Source: Boswellia sacra
Taxonomy: Eukaryota > Streptophyta > Magnoliopsida > Sapindales > Burseraceae
Assembly: GCA_013180625.2 (NCBI GenBank)
Contig: SNVD02002577.1
Location: forward strand, 62,001 to 126,000
Reading direction: 5' to 3'
Length of the DNA: 64,000 nt
Shown here: one piece after another, positions 14,304 through 26,332 of the stretch
Layout: each line of letters begins with the position of its first letter
Position numbering within the stretch: the stretch's first letter is position 1
Made by a program: the position numbers and the translations under genes
The notes under the pieces: model-generated
Told to the model about the DNA's origin: nothing
Seen by the model: only the letters and a program-made list of their open reading frames with translations
The model's database searches: none

Positions 14304-14543
14304 GGGGCTTCCACCATGGATGGAGCTTGTTAAGAAATTTATGCCAGAGTAAGGTTGGTTTAAGGACGCTTTGGAGTTGTACACTGTGGCTATAGAGTTG
14401 CTACCCAAAACTTTTGATGTGATGATGGCTGCAATATCAGCATTTGTGCTTTTGAAGGGGTTCTTTAGGGCACTGTTCGTGCTCCTTGGGGCACTGTTCA
14501 GAAAGAAGGAAGAGAAGTAAGAAGACAAGGCTGATAAAAATTA
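14304..14543 (+). pseudogene. array gene copy 3 (3' half only)
   Basis: It has the same structure as copy 2, including the shared TAA and the extra VLLGALF segment. A second stop (TAA for CAA) lies just before EDKADKN. Confidence 0.7.
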
Positions 14544-15398
14544 AGTTTTCTTTTTTCGGTTTGCTTGAGTTTTTTTTAATGTTTTTCTCATCTGTTGCCC
14601 ATGTTTTTGTTGTTGCCAATGAAATTAGAAACTAAATATTCAGACCACCCAAGAGCTTATTGAACACACTGTACTATGATGAGCTGATTGAATATTGTGC
14701 ATGATGATGAGCTGATGCTACCACAAATTATATATATATATATATCACTGATAACTTATTTCATCAATTTTTAATAAAATTTTTATTTTGGTAACATTAA
14801 CTTATTTATTGAAAAATATATTTATAAATTAATAATTCAAACTTTTATTTTAATTTTTAAATACGTTAAGTTATGTATTTAAAAATAATCCAAACTTTTA
14901 TTGTAGCAAAAATACATTAATTTGTCTAATATTAACTTATATATTCATAAATAATCTCAACTTTTATTACAACAAGAATAATAAATATATTTATAAATTA
15001 AAATATTAAAATAATTAATCCAATAATTGGTTCCTTGTATTATCATGTCTACGAGTCTCCAGCGACTTCAGAAAACAAAATAAAGGAAAAAGTATAAAAT
15101 TAATAATTTCAAAAAAATTACTAATAACGTAATATAATTAATAATTATAGTATACTATTACTATTATTGTTGTTGTTGTTGTTGTTATTATTATTTGTAA
15201 ATCATTTTAGAATTATTAAATTAATATTTATTTAGGTTTATTTTATTTTTATCTAATAGTGTATTATTTTTTATGCTACAGTTAATAAAAAGATGCAACC
15301 AACAAGATTTTCATCGGCAAATAAATAAATTTAAAATAACAATATAAATAATATTGACAAGAATAATTCACGTTAGAATACACATAGGCATATAATCC

Positions 15399-15555
15399 AA
15401 GGCTTCCACCATGGATGGAGCTTGTCAAGAAATTTATGCCAGAGTAAGGCTGGTTCAAGGATGCTTTGGAGTTGTACACGGTGGCTATAGAGTTGCTACC
15501 CAAAACTTTTGATGTGATGATGGCTGCGATATCAGCATTTGTGCTTTTGAATGTT
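15399..15555 (+). pseudogene. array gene copy 4 (3' half, further truncated)
   Basis: It has the shared TAA. The coding homology stops at ISAFVLL, where about 100 bp are deleted and the sequence joins the 3' flank (TGTTTGCTTGC). This explains why this unit is about 100 bp shorter than its neighbours. Confidence 0.7.
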
Positions 15556-16702
15556 TGCTTGCTTTTTTTTTAATGTTTTTCTCATTTGTTGCCCATGTTT
15601 TTGTTGTTGCCAACGAAATTAGAAACTAAATATTCAGACCACCCAAGAGCTGATTGAACACACTGTACCATGGTGAGCTGATTGAATATTGTGCATGATG
15701 ATGAGCGGATTCTACCACAAATTATATATATATATATATATATCACTGATAACTTATTTCATCAATTTTTAATAAAATCTTTTATTTTGGTAACGTTAAC
15801 TTATTTTTTGACAAATATATTTATAAATTAATAATTCAAACTTTTATTTTAATTTTTAAATACGTTAAGTCATGTATTTAAAAGTAATCCAAACTTTTAT
15901 TGTAACAACAATACATTAATTTGTCTTATATTAACTTATATATTCATAAATAATCTCAACTTTTATTACAACAAGAATACTAATTATATTTATAAATTAA
16001 AATATTAAAATTATTAATCCAATAATTGGTTCCTCGTATTATCATGTCTGCGAGTCTCCAGCGACTTCAGAAATCAAAATAAAGGAAAAAGTATAAAATT
16101 AATAATTTCAAAAAAATTACTAATTACGTAATATAATTAATAATTATAGTATACTATTACTGTTATTGTTGTTGTTATTATTATTTATAAATCATTTTAG
16201 AATTATTAAATTAATATTTATTTAGGTTTATTTTATTTTTATTTAATACTATATAATTTTTTATGCTACAATTAATAAAAAAAATGCAGCCAACAAGATT
16301 TTTAATGGCAAATAAATAAATTTGAAATAGCAATTTAAATAATAATGACAAGAATAATCCACATTAGAATACACATAGGCATATAATAAAGGCTTTAAAT
16401 TTTTGCTTTTGTGCATTCTCTCACTGCCAAGCCAGCAAGCCAACTCATCCCACATGTAGTACATCCGGCCACGATCTCTTACACGCTCAGATCTTCCTGA
16501 CGATGACAGCGAGGTGCCACGCTTTTCTGGTTGCAAAGACTACCAGCGAAAAAAGAGGCCTTTCAATCCTACTCGTCCATCCGGGGTTCGTATACAATTT
16601 ATATATGAAAAAAGCAAACATTTATAGCATTTTCTATCCATCTCACTCAGAGCAAAGCATAGACTTTTTCTTTTGTTTTCTCTCTTCCCTGTTTCCATTG
16701 CA

Positions 16703-17113
16703 ATGTCTTCCATTATTTCCAGCTCCGTTTTTCTTCCATTAACCTTAACCCCATTCCCAAAAGCCCCCACCAAGCCTAATACGTGCATTGCCATTATGAA
16801 TCCTAGGCACAAGTTGGTTCTACCCCATCCAAAAGCAATGTTTTGTTTGGAGTTCTTAGTTCAAACCCCATGTTTAGCTCAAACGCAATGAATCCAGGGC
16901 TTCCACCATGATGGAGCTTGTCAAGAAATTTATGCAAGAGTAACGCCGGTTCAAGGACGGTTTGGAGTTGTACATAGTGGCTATAGAGTTGCTACCCAAA
17001 ACTTTTGATGTGATGATGGCTGCCATATAAGCATTTGTGGTTTTGAAGGGGTTCTTGGGGCACTGTTCAGAAAGAAGAAAGAGAAGCAAGAAGACAAGGC
17101 TGATAAAAATTAA
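16703..17113 (+). pseudogene. array gene copy 5 (full unit, deletion and stop)
   Basis: ATG 16703 (MSSIISSSVFLPLTLTPFPK) matches copies 1 and 6. A deletion of about 28 bp near 16,839 removes the KLHKPLL region and shifts the frame. The GAGTAA stop shared with copies 1-4 follows, then a TAA near 17,029. The 5' leader with its TATA-like tract is kept. Confidence 0.7.
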
Positions 17114-17792
17114 GTTTTCTTTTTCCGGTTTGCTTGCTTTTTTTTTTTTTGTAATGTTTTTCTCATCTGTTGCCCATGTTTTTGTTGTTGCCAATGAAAT
17201 TAGAAAATAAATATTCAGACCACCCAAGAGTTGATTGAACACATTGTACCATGATGAGCTGATTGAATATTGTGTATGATGATGAGCTGATTCTACCAAT
17301 AATTGTATATATATATATATAACTTATTTCATCAATTTTTAATAAAATCTTTTATTTTGGTAACATTAACTTATTTATTGACAAATATATTTATAAATTA
17401 ATAATTCATATTTATAAATTAATAATTCAAACTTTTATTTTAATTTTTAAATACATTAAGTTATGTATTTAAAAATAATCCAAACTTTTATTGTAACAAA
17501 AATATATTAATTTGTCTTATATTAACTTATATATTTATAAATAATCTCAACTTTTATTACAACAAAAATACTAAATATATTTATAAATTAAAATATTAAA
17601 ATAATTAATCTAATAATTGGCTACTCGTATTATAATGTCTACGAGTCTGCAGTCAGAAAACAAAATAAAGGACAGAGAGAGAGCTGCAGAGCAGAGCTTG
17701 TTAAAAAAGCCAGATCTTAAAAAAAAAAAAAAAATCTCATAAAACCAAACACCTTTATCATTTATGTATGCCACCTTTATGTATGTCCCCGA

Positions 17793-20550
17793 GAAAATAT
17801 CTTCTACACTAATTTATTCTCTCAACTCAATTCACCACCTCATCTTTCTAAAGCCAAAAGATTAAATGCCCTTCTTATAGTCTGAGGTTTCTTTAGTCCT
17901 GGCCGTACTGATAGAGTATTGGGATCACAACTTGTTAGTGTCTATGTCCACTTTGGCTGTCTACAAGAGGCACTTGTTGTGTTTGATAAGCTACCTAACA
18001 AGCAGGGACGGAGCCAGAAATCCCATAAAGGGGGGGTAATTTTATAGTGTAATACATATACAAAAATTTTTATAAAATAATATATAATATGATAAATAGA
18101 ATTTTTTATTATAAAAATAATATGATTTTGCTAATTTTATTATCAATTTTAATTTAAACTTATTAAATGTTGATAAATCTTAGATTTATTTTCAATAGAT
18201 TTCTAGCAGCTAGCATTCACAAAAAAAAAAAAATCTAATAATCCTATAAATAATGTGATTTTCATAAATTATAAAAGAAGTAGTTTAATGGTTTTGTTAA
18301 GCCTTTTTTTACTAATATTTTTTGGGCTTAGATTATAATACAGTTAATATCAAGCTAGCATTCACCAAAAAAAAAATCTAATAATCTTACAAATAATATG
18401 ATTTTCATAAACTATAATAGAAATAGTTTAATGGTTTTGTTAAGTATTTTTCTAATAATATTTTTTAGGCTTAGGTTATAATACAATTGAAATCAAGCTA
18501 ACTGTATTTATTTTTACATGGACTTAAGTCTTTTTCTAAACAGAAGGGACAATATGATAATTTAATAAAAATTATATATACAATTTAAAAATTTTAAAAA
18601 GACCCGACAGGGGCAGTTGCCCCTCCTGGGCCTTAATTGGCTCCGTCCCTGCTAACAAGGCACTTGCTTGGAATTCCATACTTCGGGGTTTCATCGTCAT
18701 GGGTAACTTTTCTAAAGCCATCGAGTTTTGTTACTTGATGCTTCAACAAGGTCTGGTCCCTGATAATTATACATACCCACTTGTTTTAAAGGCTTGTTCT
18801 GGGTTGAATGATCTTGAACAAGGCAGGAGGGTTCGAGATCAGATGATTTTACAAGAGATGCATGTTAACATGAAGCGTAATAATTATGTTAAATGTGCTA
18901 TGATCGACGTGTTTGCGAAGTGTGGCAGCTTGAACGAGGCGAGGAAATTGTTTGAAGAATGCCTGAAAGAGATTTGGTTTCTTGGAGTACAATGGTATGT
19001 GGAGTTGTGCTAACTGGGGAGTGGTTTGAGGCATTGTATTTGTTTAAAAGGATGAGACTGGAAGGATTACAGCCTGATTCAATGATTCTGTCAGCTCTTC
19101 TTCCGGCTTGTGGTAGAGTGGAAGATAAGCAAATGGGAATGGTCTTGCAGGGATGTGCTATAAGGGGTGGCTTGGAGAGTGATTTATTTGTTTCAAATGC
19201 TCTTATATGTTCTGTAAGTGTGGTGATATGTATGAAGCTCAGAGAATATTTCGTGAGATGGTGTATAAAGATGCTGTCTCTTGGAGCACCTTGATTGCTG
19301 GTTACTCACAGAATTGTCAATAAATTGAGAGCTTCAGAGTTTATCTTGAGATGATCAGCGCCGGTGTAAGGACAAATGAAAAAGTTGCAGCCAGTGTTCT
19401 CTTTGCACTAGCCAAGCTCAAATTGTTAAAACAGGGGAAGGAGATGCACAATTATATTTTAAAGCAAGTGTCTGAAGCTGATGTTGTTGTAGGGAGTGCA
19501 TTAATGGATGTGTATGCCACCTGTGATTCAACAAGAGAAGCTGAATGTGTTTTCAAGATCATGTTGGATAGAGGCATTAATATTTGAAATTCAATGATTG
19601 TTGTTCTCTTAATGGAGATTTTAATTTGGCATTCGAGGTCTTTCGAAAGATGTGGGACTCTAATCTGCGACTAAATTCCATAACCCTGATGAGCATTCTT
19701 CCAATATGCGCCAAGATGGGAAGTGTTAGACTGGGAAAAGAAATTCACGGCTATGCAATTAGGAGCAGTCTTGCGACAGTAATTTCTGTTGGAAACTCTA
19801 CGATAGACATGCACTGCAAATGTGGGTGTCTAGAACTTGGAGTAAAAGTCTTTAATCAGATGGCAGAAAAATATATTGTTACATATAACACAATAATCTC
19901 TGCTCACGGGATCCATGGGTTTGGAAACAAGGCATTTACATTCTTTGAGCAAATGAAGGAAGCAAGAATTGGGCCCAATAAAGTCAATTTTGTTGCACTT
20001 TTATCAGTTTGTAGTCATTCAGGTGTAGTCGACAAAGGTTGGTTTTTTTATAATTTGATGATAAATAATTATCAAATTTTGCCAGGATGGAACATTACCC
20101 CTGCATGGCGGACCTTCTTGGCAGAGCAGGGCACCTTCATGATGCATGTAATTTTATCAGAAGGATGCCTGTGGAACCAGGCATAGATGTTTTCGGAAGC
20201 TTACTTGGAGCTTGCTGAGCTTGTTGGGGAGCTCATTCTAAAGATTCATGATTTATTGTTCTCTTGTCAGATATATATGCCTCCACAGATGGATGGAATG
20301 ATGCATTAAAGGTTAGAACAATGATAAAAGAGAAAGGTTGGTAAAAAAACCTGGAAGTAGCTGGATTCAGATTGGTTCTTGCATTCACATGTTCCACGCT
20401 AGAGATGGGTTGCATCCTGACATTAACAAGATTCAAGAAATAACGAGTAGCTTATTATTAGAAATGAAGGATGAAGGATATGTGCTGGATTCAAGTTTGT
20501 TTTTTCCTGATCCCATTGGTGATACTGATGAAGTGATCAGTTTTGATTAG
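17793..20550 (+). pseudogene. PPR gene copy C, degenerate, interrupted by a hAT MITE
   Basis: It aligns with the intact PPR gene from about codon 50 (ENIFYTNLFSQLNSPPHLSK) to its end (DTDEVISFD then TAG at 20,548-20,550). Breaks: TGA for Cys/Arg near 17,884; the 649-bp MITE at 18,003-18,651; loss of 4 bp near 19,206 (NALICSV for NALMDMYC); TAA near 19,321; TGA in place of Trp near 19,586; and a deletion near 20,210 removing KVHNKVE and flanking codons. It is a pseudogene by several independent lesions. Confidence 0.92.
18003..18651. mobile_element. hAT-type MITE (649 bp) in PPR copy C
   Basis: The terminal inverted repeat is CAGGGACGGAGCCA at both ends. The 8-bp target duplication CTAACAAG is perfect (17,995-18,002 and 18,652-18,659). 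The interior has no coding potential. It contains a direct duplication of about 150 bp (copies starting near 18,206 and 18,352, each with GCTAGCATTCAC, an A-run and TAGTTTAATGGTTTTGTTAAG). The duplication length and terminal bases identify a non-autonomous hAT element. Confidence 0.93.
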
Positions 20551-21169
20551 TTGGTTTATGATGTAATTTGTAATTAAAATTTCATTTGTATTTATTATCT
20601 GTACCTACCAAGAAACTTGTTATATAAATAGAGTTTTAGCTTTGATTTATTTAGCTACATTATAAACTTGCACCATACCTCTTATATCTCCACTTGGCTT
20701 TCTGGTGTTCATTGTACCGCTTAATTTAAATCAATAGTGGAATTTCCATTTAGCCATTTTAGAATGCTCAGATTGTAAACTAATCAATTTGATTTGATAG
20801 ATTAGATTTGAGAAAACAAAATTTAATATGATTGGTGAGTTTGGATAATTGATATTGGATTAATTAAATTTGAGTTATTCTTGTTTCACAAATAATCCAT
20901 CGTTAATCCGATTAATCTATTTTAGAAAAAAGTCAATCGAATTGTAATTTAAGGTCAGGTTAGATTGAGTTGAAATTTTGCCAATTAACTACTCAATATA
21001 GTTTTTTTCTTAGTGGGTGTCTTATAATTAATGCAGTATATGATCGGACTATGTTGGTCTTTGATAATGCTTACGAAATTATTTTTTAAATAAAACTAAT
21101 TTAATTTTTATTTAAGTGTAATTAGAATTAAAATTTAGTTTAATATTTATAATAAAAATATTATACTAA
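20551..21169. other. AT-rich spacer after PPR copy C
   Basis: No gene is seen. The sequence after the stop does not match that after the intact PPR gene (37,261 onward), so one duplication boundary lies at or near the stop codon. Confidence 0.6.
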
Positions 21170-21950
21170 TTGTTACTTTTTTAAATAAAAAGTTTAAAAT
21201 TTTAAAAAATTTAATTAAATAATAAAAATTTTAATATATCAATTTTTAATAAACCTATCTCATTAATATGAAATTTTAAATTTATAATAAAATTTTTTAT
21301 TAATTATATAATATAGATATAATTAAAAGTTCTTATTAAATATTTACGTAATCTAATTTAATAATTTAAAATATAAAATTGACATTACTAATATTTTAAT
21401 AATTAATTAAATATATACTTCATTAAAATTATCAAATATATAATTGTACTTAAAAAATAAAATTATTAATTTCAAAAAAATTACTAATTACGTAATATAA
21501 TTAATAATTATAGTATACTATCACTGTTGTTATTATTATTATTATTTATAAATCATTTTAGAATTATTAAATTAATATTTATTTGGGTTTATTTTATTTT
21601 TATTTTATACTATATTATTTTTTATGCTACAATTAATAAAAAATGTAGCCAACAAGATTTTCACCGGCAAATAAATAAATTTAAATATACAATATAAATA
21701 ATAATGACTAGAATAATCCATATTAGAATACACATAGGCATTTAATAAAGGCTTTAATTTTTTGTTGTTGTGCATTCTCTCTCTCCCAAGCCAGCAAGCC
21801 AACTCATCCCACATACAGTACGTCCGTCCATGATCTCTTGCACGCCCAGATCTTCCTGACGATGACGGAGGGGTGCCACACTTTTCTAGTTGCAAAGACT
21901 ATCAGCGAAAAATAGAGGCCGTTCAATCCTACTCGTCCAACCGAGGTTAG

Positions 21951-21966
21951 TATACAATTTATATAT
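21951..21966 (+). promoter_or_regulatory. TATA-like tract of array gene copy 6
   Basis: TATACAATTTATATAT lies about 90 bp before the chosen ATG and is conserved at the same place in units 1 and 5. It is an inferred core promoter; no transcript evidence is available here. Confidence 0.35.
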
Positions 21967-22054
21967 GAACAAAGCAAACATTTATAGCAACTTCTATCCA
22001 TCTCACTCAGAGCATAGACTTTTTTTATTCTCTCTCTTCCCTGTCTCCATTGCA

Positions 22055-22561
22055 ATGTCTTCCATTATTTCCAGCTCCGTTTTTCTTCCATTAAACTTTA
22101 CCCCACTCCAAAAAGCCCCCACCAAGCCTAATACTTCTAGCTCCGTTTTTCTTCCATTAACCTTAACCACACTCCCAAAAGCCCCCACCAAGTCTAATAC
22201 GTCCACTGCCATTATAAATCGTAGGCACAAGTTGGTTCTACCCCATCCAAAAGCCAAGACAAAGTTGCACAAGCCTTTGCTTAATGTTTTGTTTGGAGTT
22301 CTCAGTTCAAACCCCATGTTTAGCTCAAATCCAATGAATCCACGACTTCCACCGTGGATAAAGCTTGTCAAGAAATTTATGCAAGAGTACGACTGGTTCA
22401 AGGACGCTTTGGAGTTGTACACGATGGCTATAGAGTTGCTAGCCAAAACTTTTGGTGTGATGAGGGCTGCGATATCAGTATTTGTGATTTTGAAAGGGCT
22501 CTTTGGGGCACTATTCGGAATGAAGAAAGAGAAGCAAGAAGACAAGGCTGATAAAAATTAA
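22055..22561 (+). CDS. small unknown protein, array gene copy 6 (intact)
   Basis: This is the only undamaged copy: 168 codons from ATG 22055 (MSSIISSSVFLPLNFTPLQK) to TAA 22,559-22,561. The same frame is open upstream to 21,890, but its first ATG is inside the TATA-like tract, so the MSSII start, conserved in copies 1 and 5, is preferred. The N-terminal half is Ser/Thr/Pro-rich with basic and almost no acidic residues, like a plastid transit peptide. It holds a 66-bp in-frame tandem duplication (SSSVFLPL repeated) absent from other copies. The C-terminal half has an amphipathic part (WFKDALELYTMAIELLAK), one hydrophobic helix (AAISVFVILKGLFGALFG) and a charged end KEKQEDKADKN. I do not recognise the family. 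Location in plastid or membrane is inference. Confidence 0.6.
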   Translation: MSSIISSSVFLPLNFTPLQKAPTKPNTSSSVFLPLTLTTLPKAPTKSNTSTAIINRRHKLVLPHPKAKTKLHKPLLNVLFGVLSSNPMFSSNPMNPRLPPWIKLVKKFMQEYDWFKDALELYTMAIELLAKTFGVMRAAISVFVILKGLFGALFGMKKEKQEDKADKN

Positions 22562-25500
22562 GTTTGCTTTTTCCAGTTTGCTTGCTTTTTTTATTTTTAA
22601 TGTTTTTCTCATCTGTTGCTCATCTTTTTGCTATTGCCAATGAAATTAGAAACTAAATATTAGACCACCCAAAAGCTGATTGAACAGTTTGTACGATGAT
22701 GAACTGATCGAATATTGTGCATGATGATGAGCTAATTCTACCACAAATTATATTTAAATTATTTATAACTTATTTCATGAATTTTTAATAAAATCTTTTA
22801 TTTTGGAAACATTAACTTATTTATTGACAAATATATTTATAAATTAATAATCCAAACTTTTATTGCAACAAAAATACATTAACTTGTATATTTATAAATG
22901 ATCCCAACTTCTATTGTAGTGAGAATACTAAATATTTTTATAAATTAAAATATTAAATTAGTCAATTCAATCATAAGTTCCCCAAATTATCGTGTCTACG
23001 AGTCTCCAGCAACTTCAGAAAACAAAATAGGGGAAAGAGAGAGAGAGATACAAAGAAAGATGCAGAGCTTGTGAAAAAATCCAAGAGCTCTAAAAAAAAT
23101 CCCATAAAACCAAACTTTGAGTCTGTACCCAAGATAGGGATGGTAAAATCCGGGGCCGGGGGTCGTGCATACCCTAGTCCTGGGAAACTCCCTGGAATTT
23201 TTTTTCTGGGGCTGGGGTCGGGTTTTCCAACAACCTAAGATTAAAACCTAGGTTGTGTAATTTTTTTTTTAATTCTAATTTGTTTCTCTCAATTATATAT
23301 AGATATATAGCATTCAAATTTTAGTGTGAAGTGGGTTGTAGTCCAACTGTGTCTTATTATGCATGGTTTACTATAGGGAATGGGTTCAAATCTTTTGTAT
23401 TGCATTTCTTCATTGAATTTATTTAAAGAGGTAATATATTTGTATATTGTATCTATTACCAGAAAGTGGCTTTGGCCTAGCGGTGTTTTGCCTTACATTG
23501 TCTCATGGTGGACTAAGTTTGAGTCTTTTCTATTGCAACTCATTTAATTTATTTTACAAAGATACTTTTTAAACTGTCGCGTGGCTGGTTGCACATGCAG
23601 TGTAGATTGCTGCCTCCTTTGGTTTATGGTAGGTATTTATATAATAAAAAGCCTTTTTTTAATTTTTTATACTTTGGTTTTTTTGCAAATATTATAGATA
23701 TCTACTAGCTCTACTAACTACACTAAAGTTACCTAAAAAATTAGGGGAAAATTTGATCATAAGGGGCAAGTTGAAAACATAATAATATCATAAAAAAGAC
23801 AATATTAAAGATGACATGAATCATATCATAGAAAAAGATTTACCTTTGCCACAAGGCCTAGAGTTAACTTTCCCAATCTAAGTGCAAGCAACTCATCTAC
23901 ACCAACCAGTCATTTTAGAAGCACAAGAACACTAGCGTCAAATTTGGACCACTTTCACACACACAAAAACACATAAACATATTTACACACATACACCCTA
24001 AATCTATGCATAATACATACATATGACACAAGACTTCTCCTTTCTAATTTGTCCATAAAATTAAACATTTTATAATCATTATTTATTAAATAATGATATA
24101 TATGCCTAGATCAACAAAGTTAAAGACACTCCATCAAAATTCAAAATCTAACACATAAAAATAAAGTTAAAAACACTTCATCAAAATTCAAAAGCTAACA
24201 CATAAAAATAAAGTTGAAAACATTATCAAAATTAAGCTAAGTAGCTAACACAGTTGGTACACAAGAAGTGTAGACATAATTAAAACGCCAATAAAATATG
24301 AAGTAGACCTATAAAGCAAATAACAATACCAAGCTAAATCCATCATTTGGTACATAATCTCCAAAGCACAACCCCATTACCATGAAAACAAATACAAGTA
24401 GCCAAGGAAAATTAATCACAAGCCGATGTTGACGTCGATGATGGTGGTAGCCCTGAATCATCGACATACACAACCTCTTCTGCAGTAACTAGTTGAGCCT
24501 CAGGAACAAAACCTTACAAACAAGCATATCGAAAGCAAAGTTACTTTCAAAAAATAGAAGCAAATAAAATATAAATATTGAGTAAAATGAATAAATAAAT
24601 ATTATACCACGTGATGTAGCCCATAACCAATTTTGAGTACACATTAATGCCTCCAATAATTTGGATGTAATCTGTTATGATGAGGACTCAAATGTCAACC
24701 TGCTTTACTAAAAGTAGACTTAGATGGCACTGTAGAAATTGAAAAGGCCAAAATATATTTTGCAAGTACAGATAAGATAGGAAACTTAGCACTGTTTGTC
24801 TTCCATCAACTCAAAACATCAAAATCATCATCGGTTTCAGGTAAAGGATCATCTTCCAAATACAAATCTAAGTCTGACTTATTCTTGTTGGCACTTTTAT
24901 AACTTTCATATGCTTGAAAACAATCTCGTGATGCAAAAGCACGCTGCGTTATCTTCTCTCCAATAAACCTAGACTCATCAACCATCGGTTGTGATTCACC
25001 TTACTCACCTAATCCAAATGTTGTCACATTTAACCTATACTCTTCATCCAACTGGTCAAGAGTATTACGAATATTTTTAATATATGTGTCAGCCTCATTC
25101 CCATAAATAAGTGGAAAGAAGAATGTAATCAATTCTAGTTTATTCCTGGGATCCAAAATAGCAGCTACCGTTAATACACCATGAAGGACATCCCAATATT
25201 TCTCAAATTTTTCCATCATCTTCTATACCATGTCTCTTCCCTTCTTATGTGGAGATTCCTCCCATCTTGTTAATTCCAACCTCAAATCACAAATTTGAGG
25301 GAAGAAAATGTTAGATGTAGGGTATTTACTTCCTGAGAATGCCTTTGTCACTATATAAAATACTTTCAAATGCCTACACATCAATGCAGCCAAGTCCCAC
25401 TGTGCATCTAAAGGAATACAATCATATTGCTCATCACGAAGAGCTAAACTATCAAACACATCTCTATACTCTAATGCGGTTGTAAGCATCAAATATGTCA

Positions 25501-26082
25501 AATTTCATCGTGTTTTACAATCTAGAGGCAACTTTTTCTTACATGACACATTCAACTCCTCGGCAACACTCTCAAATTTCTCAATCCTTTTAGGTGTGGA
25601 AATCTAAAAGGCAACACTGTTTCTAATTGCTTCTAATCCATCTCCAAGAACAGTCAAACCCTCTCTCACAATCAAATTCAAAATATATGCTATGCATCGC
25701 ATATGAAACAACTTTCCTTTTAACATCATTTTATCATATTTAAATGCTTTCTTCAAAGAAGGAATCATGGCATCATTTGTTGAACAATTGTCAAGAGTAA
25801 TGCAAGACAATTTCCTATCTACTTTCCACTCAACTAAGCAACGAATCAACTCTTTAGAAAGTAAGCCAGCAGTGTGTGGACATGGGACATAAATGAAGCT
25901 AAAACATTAAAAAAAACAAAAATCAATATAAGGGTATTTTTTAAAAAAAAAAATCTTTGTGAATGAATATAGTTTATAAAAAAAACGTACCTCAAAATAT
26001 GGCTTTGTAACACCCAGTTATGATCAATAAAATGCGCTGTTATAACCATATATCCCTTCTTTTGGTTTGTGGTTGCACTAGT

Positions 26083-26332
26083 AGAAAAAGAGCATATAGC
26101 AACGTGCAATGCATGTTGCGAAAGGCTTTTCGTAACGTGCAGACGCATGTTGCTGAAGGCCTTGTTGCGAAAAGTCCTTGACATTCCGCAACGTACATTG
26201 CACGTTGCGAAAGGCCCTTATGCGAGTTGCTATATACAATTTTGCAACATGTATTGCACGTTGCTAAATGTCATGAATTTCTGGGTATGTCTATGACAAC
26301 TTTTGGCAACATGCGTTGCACGTTGCCATAAG
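26083..26332. repeat. left subterminal palindromes of the nested CACTA
   Basis: Five spaced copies of a near-palindrome of the form GCAACGTGCATTGCACGTTGC, at about 26,097, 26,131, 26,187, 26,242 and 26,307, separated by GAAAGGC-like spacers. They are the likely transposase-binding array. Confidence 0.8.

Larger units (their letters stand above)
10990..17660 (+). repeat. tandem array of five units carrying a small unknown gene
   Basis: Five head-to-tail units begin near 10,990, 12,901, 14,001, 15,082 and 16,081. Each has an AT-rich part with a (TTG/TTA)n microsatellite, a stretch with CATTAGAATACACATAG, gene sequence, and an end at ACGAGTCTCCAGCGACTTC. Units 1 and 5 are full (about 1.6-1.9 kb). 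Units 2-4 (about 1.0-1.1 kb) lack about 490 bp that hold the 5' leader and N-terminal half of the gene. A sixth unit is separate at 21,170-23,126. Confidence 0.88.
21170..23126 (+). repeat. array unit 6 (separate full unit)
   Basis: Homology to unit 1 starts at TTACTTTTTTAAATAAAAAG (21,174; compare 10,990). It runs through the microsatellite, leader, gene and the CGAGTCTCCAGCAACTTC end at about 23,010. The last part (GAGAGAGAG... CATAAAACCAAAC) also matches the end of unit 5 near 17,680-17,750. The hAT element begins just after it. Confidence 0.85.

Noticed and set aside
23461..23570. tRNA-like boxes (GGCCTAGCGG and AAGTTTGAGTC)
   Set aside because: No cloverleaf can be drawn and the spacing is poor; possibly an old SINE inside the hAT, too weak to list.
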